6,374 nucleotides of DNA from Thiolapillus brandeum (GTDB lineage Bacteria > Pseudomonadota > Gammaproteobacteria > Chromatiales > Chromatiaceae): positions 1-6,374 of the forward strand of contig DRLF01000341.1 of NCBI GenBank assembly GCA_011051425.1, given 5' to 3'. Within the stretch, counting starts at the first letter, position 1. Each line of letters begins with the position of its first letter. The notes under the pieces are model-generated. The model made no database searches. It was not told the origin of the DNA and was given only the letters and a program-made list of their open reading frames with translations. A program made the position numbers and the translations under genes. This document shows positions 1 to 6,374 of this stretch, piece by piece.

Positions 1-113
1 AAGGCGGGAAGCAACAGGTTCCCTGCCTGCGCATTGCCAATGAGGACGGCAGCGTCACCTGGCTGTATGAATCCGGCGATATCATCGCGTATCTGCAGAA
101 AAGGTTCGGCTGA
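1..113 (+). CDS. Glutaredoxin/GST-N-fold protein, 3' end only
   Basis: Only the last 36 codons are present, read in the frame whose first full codon starts at base 3 and ending at TGA 111-113. The fragment has the second half of a thioredoxin/glutaredoxin or GST N-terminal fold: the cis-proline segment QVPCLRI, then a short polar turn, then WLYESGDIIAYLQKRFG, where the E-S-x-x-I-x-x-Y-L pattern is typical of the glutathione-binding region and last helix. The protein stops right after this helix, so there is no GST C-terminal helical domain. This fits the short stand-alone glutaredoxin family proteins of gammaproteobacteria rather than a full GST. The active-site CxxC/CxxS would lie upstream of the window and cannot be checked, so redox activity is inferred from the family only. 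Confidence 0.75.
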   Translation, partial: GGKQQVPCLRIANEDGSVTWLYESGDIIAYLQKRFG

Positions 114-129
114 CCTCCTGTAACAATCG

Positions 130-211
130 GGTAGGATGCGGTGAGGCACAAACCGCATCAAAAGGGCGTGGGTATTCTTCGATGCGGTTCGCAAGCTCAC
201 CGCATCCTACC
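130..211. repeat. Paired REP element (BIME-like) with GTAG heads
   Basis: Two related palindromic units face each other. Unit A on the plus strand has GTAG at 131-134 followed directly by a hairpin with stem GATGCGGT (135-142) and ACCGCATC (152-159) and a 9-base loop. Unit B is the same design on the minus strand: GTAG at 210-207, stem 206-199 with 188-181, and a 10-base loop. The outer arms 130-145 and 196-211 are a perfect 16-base inverted repeat, and 151-159 pairs with 181-189, so the whole element can also fold as one long interrupted hairpin around a spacer at 160-180. A GTAG tetranucleotide next to a short hairpin is the known signature of REP sequences mobilised by RAYT (TnpA-REP) transposases, and opposed pairs are called BIMEs. 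Whether other copies exist cannot be seen here. It may also protect or attenuate the mRNA of the upstream gene. Confidence 0.8.
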
Positions 212-232
212 AAATCCAGGTTTTATGCAGTG

Positions 233-271
233 CCGGAAGCCAGCCCGCAACATTCATGAAGTTTCCGGGCT
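233..271. repeat. Small alternative inverted repeats upstream of phoU
   Basis: Two six-base stems use overlapping right arms: CCGGAA (233-238) with TTCCGG (263-268), and AGCCCG (242-247) with CGGGCT (266-271). They cannot form together. An 8-base palindrome, TTCATGAA, lies between them at 253-260. Nothing follows that looks like a T-run, so this is not a clear terminator. It could be an operator-like region or chance; short stems are common at this base composition. Confidence 0.25.
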
Positions 272-293
272 AACCGGTCACCTTGCATCGTGA

Positions 294-299
294 TAAAAT
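294..299 (+). promoter_or_regulatory. Candidate -10 element for phoU
   Basis: TAAAAT matches the sigma-70 -10 consensus at five of six bases and sits 32 bases before the chosen phoU ATG. No convincing -35 hexamer is found 16-18 bases upstream, and no clear Pho box (repeated CTGTCAT-like motif) is visible before the gene. The site is weak evidence, but if used it would place the GTG at 290 outside the transcript and favour the ATG at 332. Confidence 0.3.
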
Positions 300-321
300 C
301 CCACCATACGATTCAGTTACC

Positions 322-327
322 GGAAGG
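322..327 (+). promoter_or_regulatory. Ribosome binding site deciding the phoU start
   Basis: GGAAGG lies 4 bases before ATG 332. The alternative in-frame GTG at 290 has no Shine-Dalgarno-like sequence before it, and the 14 residues it would add do not resemble the PhoU N-terminus. The spacing is slightly short but acceptable. Confidence 0.5.
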
Positions 328-331
328 CGGC

Positions 332-991
332 ATGACCACCCCACACAGACTCCTCGCCCGGGCAGAAGCCCAGGTCCATCAGAACCTTTTCACCATGACC
401 AACAAGGCTCATCAGTCGGTGGAGCAGGCCATGGAGGCGCTGAAAACCCAGAATGCGGAACTCGCCCAGACCGTGGTCAACGAAGATCTGCAGCAAAACC
501 ATCTCATGCGCATCATCGAGAAGGAGTGCCTGCAGATCCTGGCCACACTGGAACCCAAGGCAGGTGATTTGCGTGAAGTGGTCGCCAGCCTTCAGATCTG
601 CACCGAACTGGAACGTATTTCAGACCATGCCAAGGACATTGCCAATATCGTGCTGGGCATGGATCCCAGCGATTTTTCAGGCCCCATGGATCGCCTGGCC
701 GCCATGGGCGATCTGTGTCAGACCATGCTGGTGCAGGTCATGGAAGCCTATGAAAATCTCGATGTCAAACTGGCGGAGCACGTCGCCCTTCACGACCAGC
801 GCGTCGACGAGCTGGATGAAGAGGCAAGCTCCAGTCTGATGATGACCCTCATGAACAGCGCAGACACCAGCATGCATTGCACTCACCTGCTGTGGATTGC
901 CTATCACCTGGAACGCATCGGCGACCGTATCACCAATATCGCTGAACGGGTAACATTCATGGTTACGGCGGAAACGCCCGAACTGGGATGA
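332..991 (+). CDS. phoU: PhoU-family phosphate signalling regulator
   Basis: PhoU-family proteins are cytoplasmic helical proteins that bind metal ions and, in the classical case, link the PstSCAB phosphate transporter to the PhoR kinase to repress the Pho regulon. The 219-residue product shows the family's two repeated three-helix bundles. The first repeat carries DLREVVASLQICTELERISD (acidic motif E94-x3-D98, then D102). The second carries HLERIGDRITNIAER near residues 192-206 (E194, D198, N202). These E-x3-D motifs are the known metal-cluster ligands. E. coli PhoU is 241 residues, so this is full length with a shorter tail. A GTG at 290 would give 233 residues, but ATG 332 has a better ribosome site. 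No pst, phoB or phoR gene is adjacent. Its stop overlaps the start of the next gene (ATGA), implying co-translation. The family is certain; a role in classical Pho control is only inferred. Confidence 0.9.
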   Translation: MTTPHRLLARAEAQVHQNLFTMTNKAHQSVEQAMEALKTQNAELAQTVVNEDLQQNHLMRIIEKECLQILATLEPKAGDLREVVASLQICTELERISDHAKDIANIVLGMDPSDFSGPMDRLAAMGDLCQTMLVQVMEAYENLDVKLAEHVALHDQRVDELDEEASSSLMMTLMNSADTSMHCTHLLWIAYHLERIGDRITNIAERVTFMVTAETPELG

Positions 992-2223
992 TTGCCCCGC
1001 AAAGCCTGGGAGCACTGAGCATCATACACCGGCTCCTCATTCAACTGGTCGAAGACCTGCCCGCCAGAGACGTCAACACCCGCTTTCATGCGGATCTGCC
1101 TTGCATGGGCTGGCTGCTCGGGCGCAGCGTCTATCTGGAGCTGTGGTGGCTGCGCGAAAAGATCCTCGGGGAAAACGACCTGTCCAGGCGCGTGCGGCAT
1201 ATCTTTTCCGGCTCCCTGCCCCAGGCCGTTCAGATGCAACAGCAACTTCCCCCCAAGGAGCATCTGCTCAACTGGGCGCTGGAGATCCAGGACGAGCACC
1301 TGTCCCGCCTTGCCAATCCGGGCCAGCTGCCTGCTCATCCCTGGCTGAAGAACGGCTGGCTGGTGGATTACATGGTTCAGAGCCATGGACGCATCTATGA
1401 GCAGATGCTGTCCGTACGCCATGCACGCGCCGTCAAACAGGGCGGTGCTTTTGAAGTCAGAGAACCCCTGCAGTCCCGTGCACCCGGGGCGGACAGCACA
1501 GAAGTCTCTCAAGGGCATTACCGCATAGGCGCCCGCGAAGGAGTGATGTTCGACAACGAACAGCCCATGCAGATGGTGGAGATGCGCAACTTCCGCATCA
1601 GCGACAGACCCGCAGACAATGCCGCCTGGCTGGCATTCATGGAAGATGGTGGCTATGCCAAGGAAGAATACTGGAGCGATGAGGGCCGGCAATGGAAGCA
1701 GACAAGCAACCTGTCACACCCCTGGCACTGGCGAAAAGATGCCGCCGGCCACTGGTATGCACTGGGCCTCAACGGCCCCATGGAACTGCTGCCCGACCAG
1801 CCGGTCAGTGGCATCTCATGGTATGAAGCCGAAGCCTATGCAAACTGGGCCGCACAGAATATCGAGGGTTTTGGCGGTGCCGTGCTGCCCCATGAATATC
1901 ACTGGGAAGCCGCCGCCCGTATCGGTGCCTTGAAAGACGGGGGCCGGGTGTGGGAATGGTGCGGGAATCCGCTGCATCCCTACAAGGATTACGAGAAACC
2001 GGTCGACCCGGAAATGTGCACACAAGAATTCGACGGCAGACATCCTGCCTTGCGTGGCGGCTGCATCCATACCCAACCCGCCTTGCGCCGCATCAGCATC
2101 AGGAATGCGGGACTGCCGGGCGCCGGTTATCTCTTTTCCGGTGTCCGGCTGGTCTTCCCGCCAGCGCTGCAGGAAGAGGCCCTGTACATCGAGCAGTGGC
2201 AGAAGTTTCTCGACAAACGCTGA
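988..2223 (+). CDS. EgtB/OvoA/SenA-superfamily protein (DinB + FGE-sulfatase domains) with altered iron site
   Basis: The 411-residue product has two domains. Residues about 5-150 resemble the DinB-like helical bundle of EgtB-type sulfoxide synthases. Residues about 172-391 form an FGE-sulfatase/C-type-lectin fold with conserved landmarks: FDNEQP (188-193), GGY (221-223), HPWHW (244-248), PVSGISWYEAEAYANWA (272-288), WEAAAR (306-311), GRVWEWC (319-325), ALRGG (354-358) and the C-terminal SGVRLVF. EgtB enzymes use non-haem iron held by three histidines in the DinB domain to join cysteine-type thiols to trimethyl-histidine. Here the first His position appears to be Arg46 (in LLGRSVYLELWWL), and the usual H-x3-H-x-E reads H133-G-R-I-Y137-E. 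Only one ligand is clearly kept, so normal sulfoxide synthase activity is unlikely. The usual long loop between the WEAAA and VWEW motifs is shortened to about 9 residues, as I recall for OvoA/SenA-like members. The ATG overlaps the phoU stop by four bases and has little Shine-Dalgarno sequence of its own, so translation is probably coupled. No egtD, ovothiol or selenoneine genes are nearby. Family is confident; substrate and reaction are unknown. Confidence 0.82.
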   Translation: MIAPQSLGALSIIHRLLIQLVEDLPARDVNTRFHADLPCMGWLLGRSVYLELWWLREKILGENDLSRRVRHIFSGSLPQAVQMQQQLPPKEHLLNWALEIQDEHLSRLANPGQLPAHPWLKNGWLVDYMVQSHGRIYEQMLSVRHARAVKQGGAFEVREPLQSRAPGADSTEVSQGHYRIGAREGVMFDNEQPMQMVEMRNFRISDRPADNAAWLAFMEDGGYAKEEYWSDEGRQWKQTSNLSHPWHWRKDAAGHWYALGLNGPMELLPDQPVSGISWYEAEAYANWAAQNIEGFGGAVLPHEYHWEAAARIGALKDGGRVWEWCGNPLHPYKDYEKPVDPEMCTQEFDGRHPALRGGCIHTQPALRRISIRNAGLPGAGYLFSGVRLVFPPALQEEALYIEQWQKFLDKR

Positions 2224-2232
2224 CCGACAGTA

Positions 2233-4198
<1,966 letters not shown>

Positions 4199-4275
4199 CT
4201 TGCAGCATCTCCATTTAATAAAAAAGGATGTTAAAGTAACACAAAGAATCGGGATTTTTTAGTATCCTTGCCTAT
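4199..4275. promoter_or_regulatory. AT-rich divergent promoter region, nadE versus pilS operon
   Basis: This 77-base gap separates the start codons of two divergent operons and is clearly richer in A+T than the genes beside it, so both promoters should lie here. On the minus strand GGAG at 4212-4209 is the likely nadE ribosome site. A minus-strand promoter TTGTGT (4244-4239) - 18 - TATTAA (4220-4215) can be drawn, but it would start transcription too close to the ribosome site, so the real nadE promoter is unresolved. No sigma-54 GG/GC motif with correct spacing was seen. Confidence 0.5.
4236..4265 (+). promoter_or_regulatory. Candidate sigma-70 promoter of the zinc-ribbon/pilS operon
   Basis: GTAACA (4236-4241, four of six matches to TTGACA) and TAGTAT (4260-4265, four of six matches to TATAAT) are separated by 18 bases, with a T-run just before the -10. 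Transcription would start around 4272-4274, only a few bases before the ATG at 4276. That agrees with the absence of a Shine-Dalgarno sequence there and would make the mRNA nearly leaderless. The matches are modest. Confidence 0.3.
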
Positions 4276-4485
4276 ATGAAAATAATCTTTCTTCTCGCCT
4301 CAGCAGGGCTTATCTGGTGGATAGTGCGCACCTTGCGCAGTTCCAGGCCCGCCACAAGCAAGCCGAAAATAAGAAACATGGTTTCCTGTGACTATTGCGG
4401 CCTGCATGTCCCGGAAGACGAGTGTGTAAGGCAAAACGGACACAACTATTGCAGCAGGGAGCATGCGCAAAAGGACAGCGGCTGA
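4276..4485 (+). CDS. Small membrane-anchored zinc-ribbon protein (PP0621-like)
   Basis: The 69-residue product starts with a single hydrophobic helix (residues 3-18, IIFLLASAGLIWWIV) followed by a basic stretch, so it is likely anchored in the inner membrane with the C-terminal part in the cytoplasm. Residues 38-63 form a small zinc-ribbon-like unit: C38-x2-C41 and C59-x3-H63, in the pattern CDYCGLHVPEDE...NYCSREH. C50 and H56 are extra possible ligands. It resembles the short PP0621-family proteins that I recall immediately upstream of pilS in pseudomonads and relatives; their function is not known to me. The stop TGA shares one base with the pilS ATG (TGATG), so the two are likely co-translated. 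No Shine-Dalgarno sequence precedes its ATG. Zinc binding is inferred from the residues only. Confidence 0.8.
   Translation: MKIIFLLASAGLIWWIVRTLRSSRPATSKPKIRNMVSCDYCGLHVPEDECVRQNGHNYCSREHAQKDSG
4469..4475 (+). promoter_or_regulatory. Ribosome binding site deciding the pilS start
   Basis: AAAAGGA inside the end of the zinc-ribbon gene is followed by 9 bases and ATG 4485. The reading frame stays open to a TTG at 4395, but the 30 extra residues would be a shadow of the upstream gene and do not look like a PilS N-terminus. Confidence 0.6.
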
Positions 4486-6113
4486 TGCGTGCGGACCGGC
4501 TGGCAGACCGTCTGGTCATCATGCCTGAAGCCCAGGAAGGCAACAAACGGCTGATGCGGCTGTATTTCACCTACCGCGTGATGCTGGCCATCGGCCTGCT
4601 GGTTTTCAGCGTTGCGGGAATTGGGCCTTCCTTTCTCGGCAGCGAATCGACAGACCTGCACATCATCACCGTGCTGGCCTATCTGGTACTTTCCATCGCC
4701 TCCCTGACCCTGAGCTTTTTCGACCTGGGCTCCAAACAGGTGGAATACGCCTTTGCCATACTGGTAGACAGCATCGTGATCAGCATCCTGCTCTACACGT
4801 CCGGCGGGGCACAGTCGGGACTGGGCATATTGCTGGGCATTTCCATCGCCTTCGGCGCCCAGGGCATGCCGACACGCATTGCCATGTTCTCAGCCGCCGT
4901 TGCAACTGCGGCTATATTTCTCGAAGCCTATCTCGAGTACGTTTTCCTGGATCACCCTTTCAACAACCTGACTGTACTGATCCTGCTGGGCACTTCCTAT
5001 TTCGCCCTCGCCTTTCTTTCTCATGAATTATCCGCCCGCACCCAGCTCAGCGAAAAACTGGTCAAACAGCAGGGCAAGGACATTGCCAACCTCACCGAAC
5101 TGAATGACCAGGTTATTCACAATATGCAAACCGGTGTGATCGTGCTGGATGAAAAGACCAATATCCGGATGCTGAACGATGCGGCATGGCGCTTTCTGGG
5201 ACGCCCGATAAGCACCGTGGGCTATGCCCTTGGACAGATCAGTGAGGACCTCGCCACAGCTCTCAATCGCTGGCGGCAGCAGCCTTCATCCCAGCAGCGC
5301 CACCTGCATACTCATGCAGAAGGCAACGATTTGCTGGTCAAATTCCAGAACATCGGTGAAAGCAAGCGCACCGGCATACTGATCTTCCTCGATGATGCAT
5401 CCCGGGCAGCCGAAGCCGCCCAGCAGCTCAAACTGGCCTCCCTGGGAAAACTGGTCGCCAGCATCGCCCATGAGATCCGCAATCCCCTGGGGGCCATCGG
5501 GCACGCCAATCAATTGCTGCAGGAATCCGATCATCTGCAGGGAACCGACCGGCGCATGACTGAAATCATCGACCGGAACACTTCCCGGCTCAATGAGGTG
5601 ATCGAAAACATACTTTCCCTGTCCCGTCAGCGTCCTGTCGAATCGGAAAAGATCCGTCTCGATGTCTGGCTGAACAAGCTGTGCAAGGAAATGAGCAACA
5701 ACTACCGGTTGCAGCCGGAACAGATGGTCAGCTATGTTTCACCCCCGGACACCAACCTGGTGTTCGATCCCCAGCAGGTTTTCCAGATAGTCAATGCGCT
5801 GGTCGAAAACGCCATCAAGCACCAGGCCCACAAGGCCGAAAAACTGACAATCTCCCTGACTGGCGGCATGGACCCCGGAACCCGGGAAGGCTACATCGAG
5901 GTGATCGACAATGGCGCACCCATCTCCAGCGAAATCGTGGACAAGCTGTTCGAGCCCTTTTTCACTACCAGCAACATGGGGACGGGGCTGGGGCTTTATA
6001 TCGTCAAGGAACTCTGCGACGCCAACAACATACGCATCAGCTATCTGCCGGTTTCGAGCGGCGGAAACTGTTTCAAGTTAAAATTTGCCCCAGACAGGCA
6101 AGACAAACCCTAA
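4485..6113 (+). CDS. pilS: Type IV pilus sensor histidine kinase PilS
   Basis: PilS is an inner-membrane kinase that phosphorylates PilR; in Pseudomonas it responds to pilin levels in the membrane and adjusts pilA transcription. The 542-residue product (P. aeruginosa PilS is about 530) has a short N-terminal tail, then about six hydrophobic segments between residues 30 and 180. A PAS-like domain follows at about 205-305 (HNMQTGVIVLDEKTNIRMLN), then the kinase core. H-box: SIAHEIRNPLGAI with phosphoacceptor H329. N-box: VNALVENAIKH with N442. G1 box: IDNGAP (474-479). F-box: LFEPFFTT (488-495). G2 box: GTGLGLYIVKEL (499-510). All catalytic boxes are intact. The extended NtrB-like HExRNP box fits a kinase paired with an NtrC-class regulator. 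It overlaps the upstream zinc-ribbon stop by one base and is followed by pilR after 12 bases. Confidence 0.93.
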   Translation: MRADRLADRLVIMPEAQEGNKRLMRLYFTYRVMLAIGLLVFSVAGIGPSFLGSESTDLHIITVLAYLVLSIASLTLSFFDLGSKQVEYAFAILVDSIVISILLYTSGGAQSGLGILLGISIAFGAQGMPTRIAMFSAAVATAAIFLEAYLEYVFLDHPFNNLTVLILLGTSYFALAFLSHELSARTQLSEKLVKQQGKDIANLTELNDQVIHNMQTGVIVLDEKTNIRMLNDAAWRFLGRPISTVGYALGQISEDLATALNRWRQQPSSQQRHLHTHAEGNDLLVKFQNIGESKRTGILIFLDDASRAAEAAQQLKLASLGKLVASIAHEIRNPLGAIGHANQLLQESDHLQGTDRRMTEIIDRNTSRLNEVIENILSLSRQRPVESEKIRLDVWLNKLCKEMSNNYRLQPEQMVSYVSPPDTNLVFDPQQVFQIVNALVENAIKHQAHKAEKLTISLTGGMDPGTREGYIEVIDNGAPISSEIVDKLFEPFFTTSNMGTGLGLYIVKELCDANNIRISYLPVSSGGNCFKLKFAPDRQDKP

Positions 6114-6118
6114 AAGGA
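6112..6118 (+). promoter_or_regulatory. Ribosome binding site of pilR, overlapping the pilS stop
   Basis: AAAAGGA uses the last bases of the pilS TAA stop and is followed by 7 bases and the pilR ATG. This is an ideal spacing and indicates efficient translation of pilR from the same transcript as pilS. Confidence 0.7.
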
Positions 6119-6125
6119 CTTTCCC

Positions 6126-6374
6126 ATGAGCCAGCCCATCGCACTGATCGTCGACGACGAACCCGATATCCGGGAACTCCTGGAAATCACTCTGGCACGC
6201 ATGAACATCGACACTGTCGAGGCGGAAGACCTGGCCCAGGCGCGCAAAGCCCTTGCGGCCCAGAAATTTCAATTGTGCCTTGCCGACATGCGCCTTCCCG
6301 ACGGGGATGGCATCGAGCTGGTCAGAGAGATCCATGAGCAGTATCCCGGCACGCCCGTCGCCATGATCACGGCT
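6126..6374 (+). CDS. pilR: Type IV pilus response regulator PilR, N-terminal part
   Basis: The first 83 codons are present and the gene runs off the window. They cover most of a CheY-like receiver domain: acidic pair D10-D11 in LIVDDEPDIRELL, phosphoacceptor D54 in LADMRLPDGDGIELV, and the conserved Thr82 in the terminal MITA. PilR is an NtrC-class activator that, when phosphorylated by PilS, works with sigma-54 RNA polymerase to start pilA transcription. The AAA+ and helix-turn-helix domains expected for this class lie beyond the window and cannot be checked. The identification rests on the close PilR-like receiver sequence and on following pilS by 12 bases. Confidence 0.92.
   Translation, partial: MSQPIALIVDDEPDIRELLEITLARMNIDTVEAEDLAQARKALAAQKFQLCLADMRLPDGDGIELVREIHEQYPGTPVAMITA

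Noticed and set aside
130..211. Reading the REP pair as a CRISPR fragment or Rho-independent terminator
   Set aside because: There are only two opposed units, not direct repeats with uniform spacers, and no T-run follows the stem.
290..331. GTG start giving a 14-residue longer PhoU
   Set aside because: There is no ribosome binding site before it, the best -10-like element lies downstream of it, and the added residues do not resemble a PhoU N-terminus. ATG 332 has GGAAGG in front.
904..1692. 262-codon open frame on the minus strand
   Set aside because: It lies opposite phoU and the EgtB-like gene, whose plus-strand proteins match known families over the same bases. The minus-strand product shows no recognisable domain.
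988..2223. Assigning the protein as EgtB, OvoA, SenA or a sulfatase-modifying enzyme
   Set aside because: The iron-binding histidines are not intact, no partner biosynthesis genes are adjacent, and the FGE cysteine pair is absent; only superfamily membership is supported.
4224..4269. AAGGAT...ATCCTT inverted repeat in the divergent promoter region, considered as a terminator or operator
   Set aside because: The arms are only six bases with a 34-base separation, and divergent genes need no terminator here; it is compatible with chance.
4395..4484. TTG start giving a 30-residue longer PilS
   Set aside because: The extension is a frame-shifted reading of the zinc-ribbon gene; ATG 4485 has AAAAGGA upstream and overlaps the preceding stop in the usual coupled manner.
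5681..6337. 218-codon plus-strand open frame across pilS and pilR
   Set aside because: It is in another frame of two clearly conserved genes and its product is low-complexity, rich in Arg, Gly and Gln as expected from out-of-frame reading.

Overview
The window looks like chromosomal DNA of a gammaproteobacterium that makes type IV pili. The evidence is the order small zinc-ribbon protein - PilS - PilR, a GlnB very close to enterobacterial GlnB (including the uridylylation site), a glutaredoxin-fold protein of a type I know from pseudomonads and relatives, and a REP-type intergenic repeat. No plasmid, phage or insertion-sequence gene is visible. Coding density is high; the only non-coding stretches over 50 bases are 114-331 and 4199-4275.

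Layout. (1) Bases 1-113 are the 3' end of a small glutaredoxin/GST-N-like protein. (2) Bases 114-331 are intergenic and hold a paired REP element (130-211), a small set of alternative inverted repeats (233-271) and the start region of phoU. (3) Bases 332-2223 are a two-gene plus-strand unit: a PhoU-family protein whose stop overlaps, as ATGA, the start of a 411-residue DinB/FGE-sulfatase protein of the EgtB/OvoA/SenA superfamily. (4) Bases 2233-4198 are a minus-strand unit, nadE (glutamine-dependent NAD synthetase) followed 25 bases later by glnB (PII). It converges on the EgtB-like gene with only 9 bases between. (5) Bases 4199-4275 are an AT-rich divergent promoter region. (6) Bases 4276-6374 are a plus-strand operon: a 69-residue membrane-anchored zinc-ribbon protein, the histidine kinase PilS, and the start of the response regulator PilR, which runs off the window.

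How the genes relate. PilS and PilR form the two-component pair that controls pilin transcription in related bacteria; the small protein is probably co-translated with pilS. Pairing nadE with glnB suggests that nitrogen/carbon status, sensed by PII, is linked to NAD synthesis. The phoU unit has no pst transporter genes beside it; instead phoU is tightly coupled to the EgtB-like gene.

The most unusual item is this EgtB-like protein. Its FGE-type domain is well preserved, but two of the three histidines expected to bind the catalytic iron appear replaced (Arg46, Tyr137). It is therefore probably not a normal sulfoxide synthase, and its function is unknown. The rest of the window is largely conventional.
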